In this document: positions 1 to 9,576 of the stretch, piece after piece
How the letters are laid out: the number at the start of each line of letters is the position of its first letter
Numbering within the stretch: position 1 is the stretch's first letter
NCBI GenBank assembly: GCA_003990745.1
Contig: RBNI01001670.1
Coordinates: forward strand, 1-21,364
Origin: Jimgerdemannia flammicorona
Taxonomy: Eukaryota > Mucoromycota > Endogonomycetes > Endogonales > Endogonaceae
Direction: 5' to 3'
Length of the DNA: 21,364 bases
The notes under the pieces: generated by a model
Databases searched by the model: none
Told to the model about the DNA's origin: nothing
What the model saw: only the letters and a program-made list of their open reading frames with translations
Position numbers and translations under genes: made by a program

Positions 1-35
<35 letters not shown>
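1..35. repeat. poly(A) tract at window edge
   Basis: Thirty-five consecutive A residues open the window. It could be a genuine homopolymer, the poly(A) tail of a retroposed sequence lying mostly outside the window, or an assembly edge. Nothing else in the window decides between these. Confidence 0.9.
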
Positions 36-38
<3 letters not shown>

Positions 39-76
39 TCAATGACTCGATGGTCAAATAGACCATTCTATTCTAG

Positions 77-1177
77 TTATTGTTTGTACTCTAAGTTACG
101 CGAATGTAAATAATTACAACTGTCCCAGATCAACAATATCATCATCCCCAACAACCACCCCTCAGCTGTCACCCTCCCCACAGCGGCACTCTTTGTCGAC
201 ACCAACGAGACCCCCGGCGGCAACTGCCCCGGTCCTCCGGTCATGACCCCGCCACCGCATCCCTTCTGCAATGTCAAGGATCCCCACGAAACCTGGGCAA
301 TGATGGTGGTATTGACACCCTCAAGATCGCACAGCACGGTGTTCCCCATCATTTCGATTGGGCCAGGCCCCCACGTGACGACAGACGTGAGAGCGCGAAT
401 GGACGAAAGGCGCTGGTTGTTGACGAGCCTGAGGCGGGAGATCTGGTTGATGCCTTCGAGCCCCTGCAGGGAGACGAGGGCCGGGTTGGATGCGATGACG
501 ACGTTGGCGCCGAGCTGCGGTCTCTGGGTGGCAAAGATGGACAGCGCGGATATGTCGGCAAGCAAGGCGTTGGCTGTGATAGTGATGTTTGTGATTTGGA
601 TCGAACCGGCGGGAAGGAGCGGGAGGCCGGTGAGAGAACGGAGCTGGTCGCAGTTGGTGAGCTGGAAGATGCGGGGAAATTTTTTGATGGAGACAAGGCC
701 GGAGACGGAGGTGAGGAGGGGGATGTCGTGGATCTGGATGCCCGTCGTAATGATTCTGAGGCTTTCGAGGCCTTGTAGAGTGGTAAGCCCTTTGAGGTTG
801 CCGAGTTCGAGCGTGCCGTCTACTTGGCGCAGGTTCGATAGCGGTGCGAGGCTCGTAATCCCCGGGCCTTGGATGGTAAGCGATCCGACGACGTCGGTGC
901 AGTTGGAGAGGGCGATCGCATCGGCTTGGGACTGCACGAAGGTGACGCCGTCGGCGATGCCGCACGTCTGGCGATAATCGTCTGAAGGAATGGAGGTCGG
1001 GACGGGGTCGCCGGTGGTAGGCGAGCCGCTCTCCTGTGCTGGGTATCGTGCATCCGAGGAAACAAACTTCGCGTGCCTGGTGACCGATGGATGTGTCGTC
1101 GTCGTCACTAGCGCAGCATCAGAGGTCGTTAAGAAAAGAATCTCAAAGAAAACGATGAAGGCGAGACGGAGCTTCAT
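77..1177 (-). CDS. Ecm33/Sps2-like secreted cell-wall protein with receptor-L-type repeats
   Basis: Encodes 366 aa in one open frame. Residues 1-22 form a signal peptide (basic start, then a hydrophobic run ending in DAA). After a Ser/Thr/Pro-rich linker, residues from about 70 to 310 are leucine/isoleucine-rich repeats of the receptor L-domain kind (patterns such as GSLTIQG, TSLAPLSNLRQVDGTL, LVSLQGLEGINQIS), with N-glycosylation sequons NCT, NIT and NTT. This is the pattern of fungal Ecm33/Sps2 family proteins, GPI-anchored glycoproteins needed for wall integrity. The C-terminus is odd: a short hydrophobic stretch (about 12 residues, GWLLGMMILLIW) is followed by about 14 polar and charged residues, whereas a GPI signal normally ends in the hydrophobic run. 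A missed 3' intron, a frameshift or a true lack of anchor are all possible. The start is the first ATG ahead of the signal peptide. Family call is fairly sure; anchoring is not. Confidence 0.75.
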   Translation of the reverse strand: MKLRLAFIVFFEILFLTTSDAALVTTTTHPSVTRHAKFVSSDARYPAQESGSPTTGDPVPTSIPSDDYRQTCGIADGVTFVQSQADAIALSNCTDVVGSLTIQGPGITSLAPLSNLRQVDGTLELGNLKGLTTLQGLESLRIITTGIQIHDIPLLTSVSGLVSIKKFPRIFQLTNCDQLRSLTGLPLLPAGSIQITNITITANALLADISALSIFATQRPQLGANVVIASNPALVSLQGLEGINQISRLRLVNNQRLSSIRALTSVVTWGPGPIEMMGNTVLCDLEGVNTTIIAQVSWGSLTLQKGCGGGVMTGGPGQLPPGVSLVSTKSAAVGRVTAEGWLLGMMILLIWDSCNYLHSRNLEYKQ

Positions 1178-1756
1178 GGCCGATGAAGCTCGTTCACGCC
1201 TGCGGAAATGATCACAGATAATCGCCGATTCTCATCGCTCGAAGCATCAATGTTGCCAATAATCAAGGTGTGCAGTAGGCAGTGGAATTAATCCTGGGCC
1301 GCCTCGTTGTGTCATGTCCGTGGCCTTTTCAATAATAAATTTTATCCGTTTGGAGTCTGCACGTTTCAGTGTATCCATACTTTGCCACTCGCCGGGTGCA
1401 CAAGGAGTGCATAAGTGTGTAAGCCACGATTCCAAAAATCCTCTTCGGTCACAAAGAATTCTTGGAAAAACACAAAATCCTATAATACTCCGTGGAATGA
1501 GGATGGCTTTTGTCGGACAAGAATAGCTAACCCTGCTTTAAACCATCGTATGTCCACCTGGGCCCCTAAGACCATAAAGCTAAGAGCCGCTCTACGATAA
1601 ATTGCCTGGCAATATCGGAAATTGTCCATGCATAGTAGACAAAGCAGCAGAAGAGGAGAGTATATACAACCTATGCACTGAGCATTAGGCGACATACGCT
1701 CACCTTCTCATTATAATATCCTGACTGTGCCGGCTGCGCGAGATTAAGATTTCCAA

Positions 1757-1795
<39 letters not shown>

Positions 1796-2142
1796 TCATA
1801 ATTACTTAGTTTCAATGCATTTGGCTATCATTCTGAACGCGAAGCCTTCCTGATGCCGTACGGAGCCTTATAAACTAGCCCAGATATATTAATACAATGT
1901 AATGGATTATATATATATACTTCCCAGCAATCATAAACTACATTTATCCATTGCTGCCAGCACCAAGAAAGAAATAGGCGATTCATTGGACGTCAAGATG
2001 AAATGGAGAGCTTGCTGAACAAGGATATTCGCAGCTGTAGGCGCATCGCTACTACTGGCCTTGGAGGACCCAGATCGTGCTTGAGTACTGTTACCGATAT
2101 CAGAACAGTAACCAGTATACGTATCTTCTGGATTCAGATTCG
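1178..2142. other. gene-free spacer with an AAT microsatellite
   Basis: Upstream region of the Ecm33-like gene. Short open frames here (up to about 71 codons, on both strands) show no recognisable motif, signal or composition of a gene. It contains an AAT microsatellite at 1757-1795 and grades rightward into AT-rich DNA. No RNA gene was recognised. Confidence 0.6.
1757..1795. repeat. AAT trinucleotide microsatellite, 13 units
   Basis: Thirteen uninterrupted AAT units (39 bp) in the spacer. It is likely length-polymorphic. Confidence 0.95.
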
Positions 2143-3172
2143 ATGATACAGAAGTGTTGAAATATGCTACTCAAGGAACAGGTAATCTTTGAGTAGCTTA
2201 TGCTCTTATGTAAATATGTATCATCAGTATGTACATCAATTTCACACCATCAATTTATAATATATAAGAATGTATAACTTAATAATTACTGCTCTTACTC
2301 TAGTACTTAATAATCTCAACAATAGTAATAATAATAGATTAAGCAGAGGTACTATAAGATTATCTAATACTTGCAATATTGATTATACTAAAGACTTAGA
2401 TGATTAGTACTCTATAATAGAATATATCTTATAGCAAATATATAAGTAAAGCTTAGTTAATATTCTATATAAGTAGAGTACTAAATATTATCTTTTATAA
2501 TAAAGAAAGTTATACAATTATATAAATTATTAAAATAGTTAAGTTATATTTAAAAATATAACTTATACTCATTTTTTAAAATAATTTATTTAACAATTAT
2601 ATTAATAAAGATCTCTATATAGATTATATATAGTAAAATTATATATTTATATATATTTGAGTAAATTGAGTTATATTTTTAATAGAAAAATAATATTTAA
2701 AAAAACTATTTTTTGTAAACTTTAATTTATTTATTAAATAAATTTAAAAGATATTTGTAATAAAACTATATATCAATAGAATTAATATATTATAGATAAT
2801 TAATAGTAACTATCAGCTCTAAGTTCTGAGTTCTTGAGAAAGTACTGAGTTCTAGTTACTTTTCATAGCAGAGTTCAGATATTACTTTCAGATTCTTATG
2901 TGTATTGGTAGAAGTGCTGTACTTATATTTTAAGTTGATCAGGTTCAGAATTATTAACAAGTTAGATATAAGAGTTCTATAATAAGAATACTTCTTTTTA
3001 TTTTTATATCTGAAAAAAGCAGAGCTAAGAATATAATACACTCAGTATAGAGAGTATTTATATATATTTGAAGGCTATAACTAAATATGATATACTGGGT
3101 ATATCTATACATAGTTATACATACTACTTTAGATAACTATGACTGCTAGTTGGAAATTCCAGAGGACCTGCT
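2143..3172. repeat. CpG-free, very AT-rich block (probable decayed repeat)
   Basis: No CpG dinucleotide occurs between 2142 and 3173, and much of the block is A/T only. The sequence has no open frame of note and no intact transposon feature. A short word (CTGAGTTCT) recurs near 2825 and 2846. The block stops abruptly at about 3150, where CpG-rich coding sequence of a broken oxygenase gene begins. By analogy with the right-hand retroelement region it is probably an old repeat altered by directed C-to-T mutation, but no family can be named. Confidence 0.55.
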
Positions 3173-3940
3173 CGAGCCCCTGCGCGAGGCCTGCGAGCGG
3201 GCTATAGCCAAGGCGAGGAAGAATGAGTGGCCATATAGGCGTCTCGTTGGCACGCAGTTCCCGCCGTGGGATAAGGGGGATGACGTCTGGGGCGTTCAGC
3301 ATGTTATGAACCCCGATCTCAATGAACCAGTCTTCGCCCAATGGTACGGCTCTCGCACGCCGTCTGCGAGATTCTGAATGTGAAGGAAAACGAGCTCCAG
3401 CTCGAGCTCTTCAACCTCCTCATCAACCCCCTCGAATCAGACTACGAGCTGACGTGGCACCGCGACGCAATTTCACCCGAGACCTCCGATGCCGAGGAAA
3501 TAGAGAGGCTCAAGATCCCGCACTACGGAACGCAATGGAATACGGCTTTATACGACGAAACCTGCCTGTTGGTGGTCCCGCGCTCGCACAACCGGGTGCG
3601 CACGGCCGAGGAGCGCCGCATCACCGAGCATGACCCGCTGAGCCAGCAGATGCCCGGTCAGCTGCGTGTGCACCTGTGCGCGGGACAGACAGTCTTCTAC
3701 AACAATAACATCCTGCATCGCGCTGCCTACAGTAAGGATTCGAAGCGCGCTACACTTCATGCTTGCATCGGCACCACCACCGGTGGCCATCATCGCGCTG
3801 AGAATATTTTCCAGCATGGTCTTGAGTGGATGAGGGAGGAGAAATTTAGGAGGACTCTGCCGGAGAGTATGTTTGGGCCGTATGATAATTTGATTAGGTT
3901 GGCGGATCAGGAGAAGGCGAAGGCGGCCGAGGCGCATTAG
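3150..3940 (+). pseudogene. phytanoyl-CoA dioxygenase-like (2OG/Fe(II)) pseudogene, 5'-truncated and frameshifted
   Basis: Two overlapping frames together resemble a fungal PhyH-type 2-oxoglutarate/Fe(II) dioxygenase. The first (3150-3377) begins at the junction with AT-rich DNA, has no ATG there, and carries family-like WGVQHVMNPDLNEPVFAQWY before running out of frame. The second (about 3341-3940, 199 codons) continues with ELFNLLINP, the metal-binding H-x-D (HRD, residues 40-42 of that frame), QWNTALY, a C-terminal iron-ligand His (NNNILHRAAY, His126) and a likely 2OG-binding Arg (R136 in KRATLHA). The frame change falls between about 3341 and 3377. Missing start, position at the edge of the AT block and frameshift argue for a dead gene, though a sequencing error could explain the frameshift alone. 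The catalytic residues themselves survive. The substrate is unknown; the family hydroxylates varied small molecules. Confidence 0.7.
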
Positions 3941-3949
3941 GCGCATTAG
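3932..3949 (+). repeat. 9-bp tandem duplication over the stop codon
   Basis: GCGCATTAG is present twice in tandem, so the TAG stop of the oxygenase pseudogene is duplicated in frame. This is a small slippage event. Confidence 0.85.
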
Positions 3950-4228
3950 GCGTGGGGTAACGGGTTGATGCTGTTGTGGCCTTTTCGTTGGTAAGTGTCA
4001 AAGGGTGTTTTATATTAATGGAGGAAAGTCGAACTGTATCTCTACTGCCGTAACTTTGGAGACGGGGCAATGCTTGTGACAATATCCGATTATTTGATTG
4101 AGAATATATTATAATTTTCGCAAGACTAACCAACGAAGCATTGATAAACAAGAGCGCTCGCCATATTTCTGTTCGCTGGTTGTTCTACACAAAACGGTGC
4201 CTAGGGAACCCAACCTTCTGTGGGGTAC
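3950..4228. other. spacer without recognised feature
   Basis: Sequence after the oxygenase pseudogene stop. It is moderately AT-rich with no frame or RNA structure I can support. Confidence 0.5.
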
Positions 4229-5040
4229 TTAAGCTCCCAAACAGAGAAATGAGCTCGTTGACTCCGGTTCCGCCCACTGTAACTTTTTGCTGCTGCTATT
4301 ATGACAATCTTGGAAGCCCCGAGACTCAGGCGTGTATCGAAGCCATATTCTATGATTGCCCTTTGTGAGAAGGGAGGACATCCAAAGATAGCCATGTGCG
4401 CTACACACATTAAACCCGCCTTCCACAGACCCTAACTCTTCCCCCTGCACCCTTCCGGTGGTGGAACTGCCGCATACAAACCAAGGGGAGGAGATCATGA
4501 TCCCAACCTCTGCTGACGCGAGTACCAGAACCGCAAAGATGAACACGAGCAGAGTCCGGTATCTCGAGTAATATCTCCGGGACAGATCATTTTTCGGACC
4601 AATGGACGTCCGAAAAGTTCTAAGGTTGTCTGGATTTTGATGATTATAGCAAAGGTGGTCGTGCCAAGGATGGAATGGATCGCTACGGACGAAAAGATCC
4701 CGACGAAGAGGGTGTTCCTAGAAGAGATGGGCGAACGAGCTACATCGGTTGTCGCCGAATAACAGTGACCTAAGGATGGTGATGGTGTCGCAGCTAAAAT
4801 GGATGGGTCCATGAGAAAGGTCCAAATCTCGATCCCGACCCCCGCCGCGTCGCCGCCCCCTGCTTTGGAGGATGCTTGTGTTCATATTGCCGTTAGGACC
4901 AAGCAGAAGAGGCTGATTGACATGGAATTATATGGAACGGAGGATTTGGCAAATGGCATGATGTTGGGGTTAGGTGGCGAGGAGGTCGTGGCAATGTATT
5001 TTGGGTCGGCATGAGACTGCGGAGGATGCGGTGGAGCCAT
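4229..5040 (-). pseudogene. possible broken membrane-protein gene
   Basis: I do not recognise this gene. On the minus strand an ATG at 5040-5038 opens 52 codons ending in a hydrophobic run (SISLFCLVLTAI), then TGA at 4884-4882. The same frame continues open into a second hydrophobic segment (TLFVGIFSSVAIHSIL and TTTFAIIIKIQ). Around 4635-4660 a shift to another frame would join this to NPDNLRTFRTS, a basic loop (SRRYYSRYR) and a third hydrophobic segment (TLLVFIFAVLVLASAEVGIM), open to 4229. The alternation of hydrophobic segments and basic loops looks like a multi-pass membrane protein with one stop and one frameshift. Splicing might rescue part of it, but I found no convincing intron. It lies divergently 194 bp from the mL38 start. 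Low confidence: this may be chance. Confidence 0.3.
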
Positions 5041-5174
5041 GGTTTATTCGAGGTGCATGATTTGTTTTCGAGGGTTTTGGTGGATTTTGAGGTCAGAGAG
5101 TTTCTGAAGTGTTGATGTTTATGGTGGGTTTAATTACTTACGACAAATGGATGTGACTGTGTAATAGACGCGAG

Positions 5175-5182
5175 TGACGTCA
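5175..5182. promoter_or_regulatory. CRE-type palindrome TGACGTCA
   Basis: A perfect 8-bp ATF/CREB (bZIP) palindrome lies 52 bp upstream of the mL38 ATG, in the short spacer between the divergent gene remnant and mL38. The position fits a proximal promoter element, but a single 8-mer is weak evidence. Confidence 0.4.
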
Positions 5183-5234
5183 GCCCAAATTCTTTTGCGA
5201 TAAACAACACCTCTATTCTGTTACCAAACCTATA

Positions 5235-7087
5235 ATGCTGCCATCAAGAATAATTGCTCGCCGAGCAACAAAGCTCATACCATCAACATCGGTAGCTCGT
5301 CTTGTTCAGACCGCGCGACGATCCATTGCAACAGTTGCCGCGCAGGATTCGGCATCGCCAGCAATAAGCAGATACACCCCGCCGACACTGGGCGTGAACC
5401 CGGCGTACGACGAGGCGCTCAAGGTCATTTCCGCAGACAGGACCGCGCGGCTGGAGCGGTTGAAGGAGGTCGAGGCAGAGATTGCGAGGGCCATCAAAGG
5501 TGGGCTCGAGTTTCTCGTTCTCCTTGGAAACCTCTGGACTGCAGATTTTCATAAATGTCTTCCAAAATGTAGCGACCAATTCGCCAACACAGGCTGAACA
5601 GCTCTCGGTGCTACGGAAGCTCAAGTTTGATCTCCAGGTCAAGGCGGAACTTAATAATCCAGAAGTTCAGTGGAATTTCAAACATGGTTATGGTATGAAC
5701 CACCAACCTTGCTCCTCCCTACCGCCTCTTATCCGAAACTGATCTGATCTGACGCGAAACGCCCTATGCCTCATAGTGGATATGTCCCATCCCGTATACC
5801 GGTACATGCAACAGAAGCATTTTTTGCGCAAGCCTTTCCTCACACTGGTAATTCTACAACGTTTCATCCGATCCCCCCTTTATCTTCTGAAATCTCATTC
5901 CGCACCACCTTTCCGCAGATGCAACGAATTACACAGATGTACGTCATCCCGGACCTACTCCCGCCTTCCGCCGTGCCCAGCGTGGACGTGACGCTCGATT
6001 TTGGGAGTGATATTGGCGTGATCGAACCCGGCGTGTTCGTAAAGCCCGCGAATGTACGTCGTATGATTGTGTATCCTGCGAGAACCATTGGGTCCAGATA
6101 ATGATGCCAGAAGTATGACTTACGCTCGTTCGTTCTTCCGGCTTCCTAGTCGATCCGACCACCCATCCTGAAGGTGGCCAACTTTCACGAGGATACAAGG
6201 CTGTACACGGTGCTGATGGTCGATCCTGGTGAGTCTGGTCGGACACGTCCTTTGCGCGTAGGATCCCAAGTTTTGTTTTACTCACTCGTTACCACGTGTC
6301 TGCACCTGTAGATCTACCCGACCCAGAGCGCATGACCTACCAGCAGCACTGTCACTGGCTTATGTACGTGATTGAAAAGTCGTTACGCTCTCGTTGTATG
6401 CGCTCTTAAAAGCCAAAGCAATACCAACCTTTACTCTTCCCTCTCCCCCAACACACACTCGGATGCCACAGAACAAACGTGGCCCTTTCCGCTACTTCCC
6501 CTATCGTCACGAATGGCGACGTTGCCCTGCCTTACATCCCGCCGCACCCGCAGCGCGGCACCAAGTACCATCGTTACACGGTTATGGTATTGGAGCAACC
6601 GAGGGGGGGGAAGCAGAGTGTACATGTTGACGCCACGGAGAGGTTAGTGTCGAAGGTTTAACAGTCTGTGCGGTCTATGCATCGCCTCGCTCGCCTTGGT
6701 TCTTCGCCGATGGACACAACTTAACCCGCATGCATCGCGCTCACTCATTCACTCCTGATCCTTAGGGCGGGTTTCGACGCCGCCGCCTTCCGCGAGCGCC
6801 ACGGTCTCGTCCCGAAGGGCGTCAGCTTCTTCCGCGGCGTGTGGGACGAGGACGTGACACGGATTTATAACGAGATACTCGGTGAGTGTCGGGTTACGCG
6901 ATCGCTCTCTCTTTGGGGTTCGGTCTCCCTTGTGTATCTGACATCGCGCTCGCCATCCACTCACCCGCGCAACCGACCTTCGACTTTGAATATAGGCACT
7001 CGCGAACCCATCTTTGGCAAGCCGCCCAAGATCGACCCGTACATCATGGAGACGGGCCGCAAGAGGAAGAAATACCTTACTGTGTGA
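5235..7087 (+). CDS. MRPL35: mitochondrial large-subunit ribosomal protein mL38 (yeast Mrpl35 type, PEBP-like), nine exons
   Basis: Exons reconstructed from GT-AG sites and frame continuity: 5235-5499, 5573-5692, 5777-5847, 5919-6053, 6150-6228, 6312-6363, 6472-6642, 6766-6881, 6996-7087. They total 1,101 nt, or 366 aa, close to yeast Mrpl35. The N-terminus (MLPSRIIARRATKLIP, rich in Arg/Ser/Ala) is a mitochondrial targeting peptide. The middle carries a helical region (EQLSVLRKLKFDLQVKAEL) and HPVYRYMQQKHFLRKP. The C-terminal half is a phosphatidylethanolamine-binding-protein fold: TLYTVLMVDPD-like strand (as RLYTVLMVDPD), DLPDPE, CHWLITNV, and HRYTVMVLEQP, then a basic tail GRKRKKYLTV. The protein is a structural part of the mitochondrial 54S subunit; the PEBP domain has no known catalysis there. 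Intron sizes are 73, 84, 71, 96, 83, 108, 123 and 114 nt. All junctions keep frame, so the gene appears intact. Family call is sure; individual splice sites are inferred without transcripts. Confidence 0.88.
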
Positions 7088-7181
7088 GCGTGTTGAGTTG
7101 GGTTGGGTAGTTCGCACGGGTTTGAGCTGCGTCTGCGGGACGTGTGGCGCCAAAAAAATAATAATTTGACTCTGGGCTTAA

Positions 7182-7187
7182 AATAAA
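7182..7187 (+). terminator. possible poly(A) signal AATAAA for mL38
   Basis: AATAAA lies 95 bp past the mL38 stop codon, a plausible 3' end signal. Fungal signals are degenerate, so this is only suggestive. Confidence 0.4.
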
Positions 7188-7387
7188 CCTATAGACGGCA
7201 CATTTCATCGAGCGAATGACACTTTGTCGGTCGTGCGATCATTGACGATGCACTTTGGGTTGTGAAGAACATTGCTGGGGTGAAAGCGCACGTTGCCGCA
7301 TCGACACCCGTCTGTGCGTTAAAATATCCAATGAAACCTAGCGTATAGGGTCGCGATTTGAAATCCAATGCAATGATCTCTATTATC

Positions 7388-7393
7388 TTTATT
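7388..7393 (-). terminator. possible poly(A) signal AATAAA for the chitinase gene
   Basis: On the minus strand AATAAA lies 180 bp beyond the chitinase stop. The mL38 and chitinase genes converge, so 7088-7572 must hold both 3' ends. Confidence 0.3.
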
Positions 7394-7412
7394 GAAGTAT
7401 GAATGGCGGTAC

Positions 7413-7433
7413 GTATGATTTTTGGTATCATAC
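7413..7433. repeat. 7-bp perfect hairpin between convergent genes
   Basis: GTATGAT (7413-7419) and ATCATAC (7427-7433) pair perfectly around a 7-nt loop, and a second copy of the right arm lies at 7441-7447. It sits in the 485-bp spacer between convergent 3' ends. A 16-T run follows at 7488-7503. The function is unknown; a role in 3' end formation is only a guess. Confidence 0.45.
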
Positions 7434-7572
7434 AAATGATATCATACCGAAGGGAGTACGATGCTTGAGGTAGTGTAAGGAAGGGGGTTTTTTTTTTTTT
7501 TTTCTTTCTTCGGTTAGAGGAGAACCGACGAGAAGGACGCAGATTCATTATTTCTCTTAATTTAAAATGTCC

Positions 7573-9522
7573 TTAGAGCGCGAATCCGGCGACGACAGCA
7601 ACGATGACCGCCACCACCACGCGCGCAACAACATCGCCGGTGACGGCGAGTGAACCGGCACCGCTCTTGGTGCCGTTGCTGGGAATCACGTTGTTGAGCC
7701 AGCCCTGCTTATTGTATAGCCTGGTTGTCACGGCCGTGGTAAGCTCGAAGTCTGTTTATGGGGGAGGAGTTATGCCATTGAGGATAAGTGCTAGTACTTT
7801 GGGTTTCCGCACCGTTCACACCACCAAAAAAAAACCCCCGAACCGACCCATTGCGACACTCACCAGTAGTATCCGCGTCCATGGCCCACACGCTAATGCC
7901 ACCCATACCCTTGGCCTTGAGAAAATCGACCTTAGAGTTGAAGCTGGAGGGATCGTCGTAGCCGACCCACTGGCTGGAATTGGAAGTGTAGGTCAAGTAG
8001 CTGCAGACGCCGACCGTGTCCACGGCCGCTGTGGCGTTACCGCCCGAGAGCAGCGTCTTGATCTCAAAGTAGGCCATCGTCCCGGCCTCCTTCGTGCACC
8101 AACCGACCGTGCCGGGGCCGGAGGCAGAACTACCAGGAGTGGTCTATTTGTGATGAAGTTGGGAGATTGGGTTAGTCTGGGATGAAATTCGGTGTTGTGT
8201 TCAAAGGGATCACCATACGAACCTGCGAAGTATTGAGAGTGAAGGTGTCGCCCGAGAAACTGATACCCAGATTGAATTTGGCCGGGTCCACACTCGTGGG
8301 GACCATAGACGTGAAAGCGTTGTTAACAGAGTAACCTGAGAAGGCCGTGCCGACCGCAGGATCGTAGAGCGGCGCGGCGCACTCGGCAATGCTCTCCCAG
8401 GAGCTGCGATGCGAATATAATTGGAGATATCAGCGAAATTTTCGGTGGTGTTGGATTCGTGGATAAAAAAAAGAAAATTGATAAAATCCCTTACCCGTGA
8501 AGGTTGTATGCCATGAGGTTGAACCAATCGACTGAATTTCGTGAATGAGAAGTTTCAATAATTAGGGCAAGCGTGCTTTACAGACAAAGCTGTATCTAAA
8601 TTTGCCAATGTTTTTAAATTGCAATCACCATATTGCGCCAGCTGATCGTTCAAGAAATATTGCCCATGGTACGGCCCGCCCGGTAGTGCGATGCTGAGCG
8701 TCAGCCTCGACGTTCCATTCGTCAGAGTCTCGGCATTAACGGCCGCCCTCAGCTCCTTCATAAATAAAACCAGGTTCTGCGGGTCGGTTGCCTGGCCGCC
8801 GCGTGTGGTGTCGGACGGGTATCTGCAATTGTGTCATGGGATGGTGAATACGCTGTGTATGTGTGTGACCGATGAGATACAATGGAACAAATTAAATTAC
8901 GCACTCCCAATCAAAATCGATCCCGTCGAAACCGTACTGCCGCACGAACTTGAGTGAAGAAGCGATGAACGTTGCCCGGTTCTGCGCACTGCTGACTAGT
9001 AAGGAGTAGTAGGACATGTTCATAGACCAACCGCCTGCGATGCAATACCAGGAAGCCAGGATTGTGAGAAGCTGCGAGACCAATCGAGCTGCAGAATTTA
9101 AAAAAGCCCGCCCAAGACACTTACCGACGACCACGGCAGTCTTCAGCTGGGTGTTTATTTTCTTCAGTGCGTTCATGCGAGCATACATAGCCTCATCCGT
9201 GCCCGGGTTCGTCACGCCCATCTGAAAGTCGTCCGTGATATTAGAAAAGGCGAAGTTGAGGTGCGTATACATGTGCGCGGGAACCAGCTCGGGCACGAAG
9301 CGCGGAATGCCCGTGCAGTTGGCCCCAGTCGCAAACTGCAAGGGATGGGAAAGGTTATGTGTGAGTGGGCTAATTAAGTCGGAGAGATCGACAACGATGA
9401 TGGATCTCTAATTCATCCAGTGATTAGGTGATGCTTACAATGCCATAGTAACCGACCATGCGCTGGGCGGCGGCAAGGTGGGCGCTCAGTAACGTCAGGG
9501 TAAATAGACTCAACGACTTCAT
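7573..9522 (-). CDS. GPI-type secreted GH18 chitinase, eight exons
   Basis: Exons on the minus strand: 9522-9439, 9335-9125, 9034-8905, 8822-8629, 8531-8495, 8403-8223, 8143-7864, 7751-7573. They join in frame to 1,296 nt (431 aa). Residues 1-19 are a signal peptide (MKSLSLFTLTLLSAHLAAA). The GH18 barrel follows: RMVGYYGI, YTHLNFAFS, VVVGGWSMN, the catalytic DGIDFDWE (D135, D138, D140, catalytic acid E142), WFNLMAYNLHG (213-219) and GGISVWAMD near the end. The enzyme should hydrolyse beta-1,4 GlcNAc bonds of chitin with substrate assistance. Residue 216 is Asn where the family's MxYD motif usually has Asp. The C-terminus (SLAVTGDVV then VVVAVIVAVVAGFAL) is a GPI-type signal, so wall or membrane attachment is likely. 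Exon 5 is only 37 nt. The next gene upstream is a chitin deacetylase on the same strand. Confidence 0.88.
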
Positions 9523-9570
9523 GACGGAGATGAAAGTGAAATTGGTGCTTCCAACTTTTGGGTTCCATCT

Positions 9571-9576
9571 TTTATA
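9571..9576 (-). promoter_or_regulatory. TATA box of the chitinase gene
   Basis: On the minus strand TATAAA within CTTATAAAAG lies about 50 bp upstream of the chitinase ATG. Sequence and distance suit a core promoter element. Confidence 0.5.

Noticed and set aside
243..977. 244-codon open frame on the plus strand
   Set aside because: It is antisense to the Ecm33-like gene, has no family features, and has biased composition typical of a GC-rich shadow frame.
7604..8185. 193-codon plus-strand frame
   Set aside because: It is antisense to chitinase exons 7 and 8 and spans their intron; no support as a gene.
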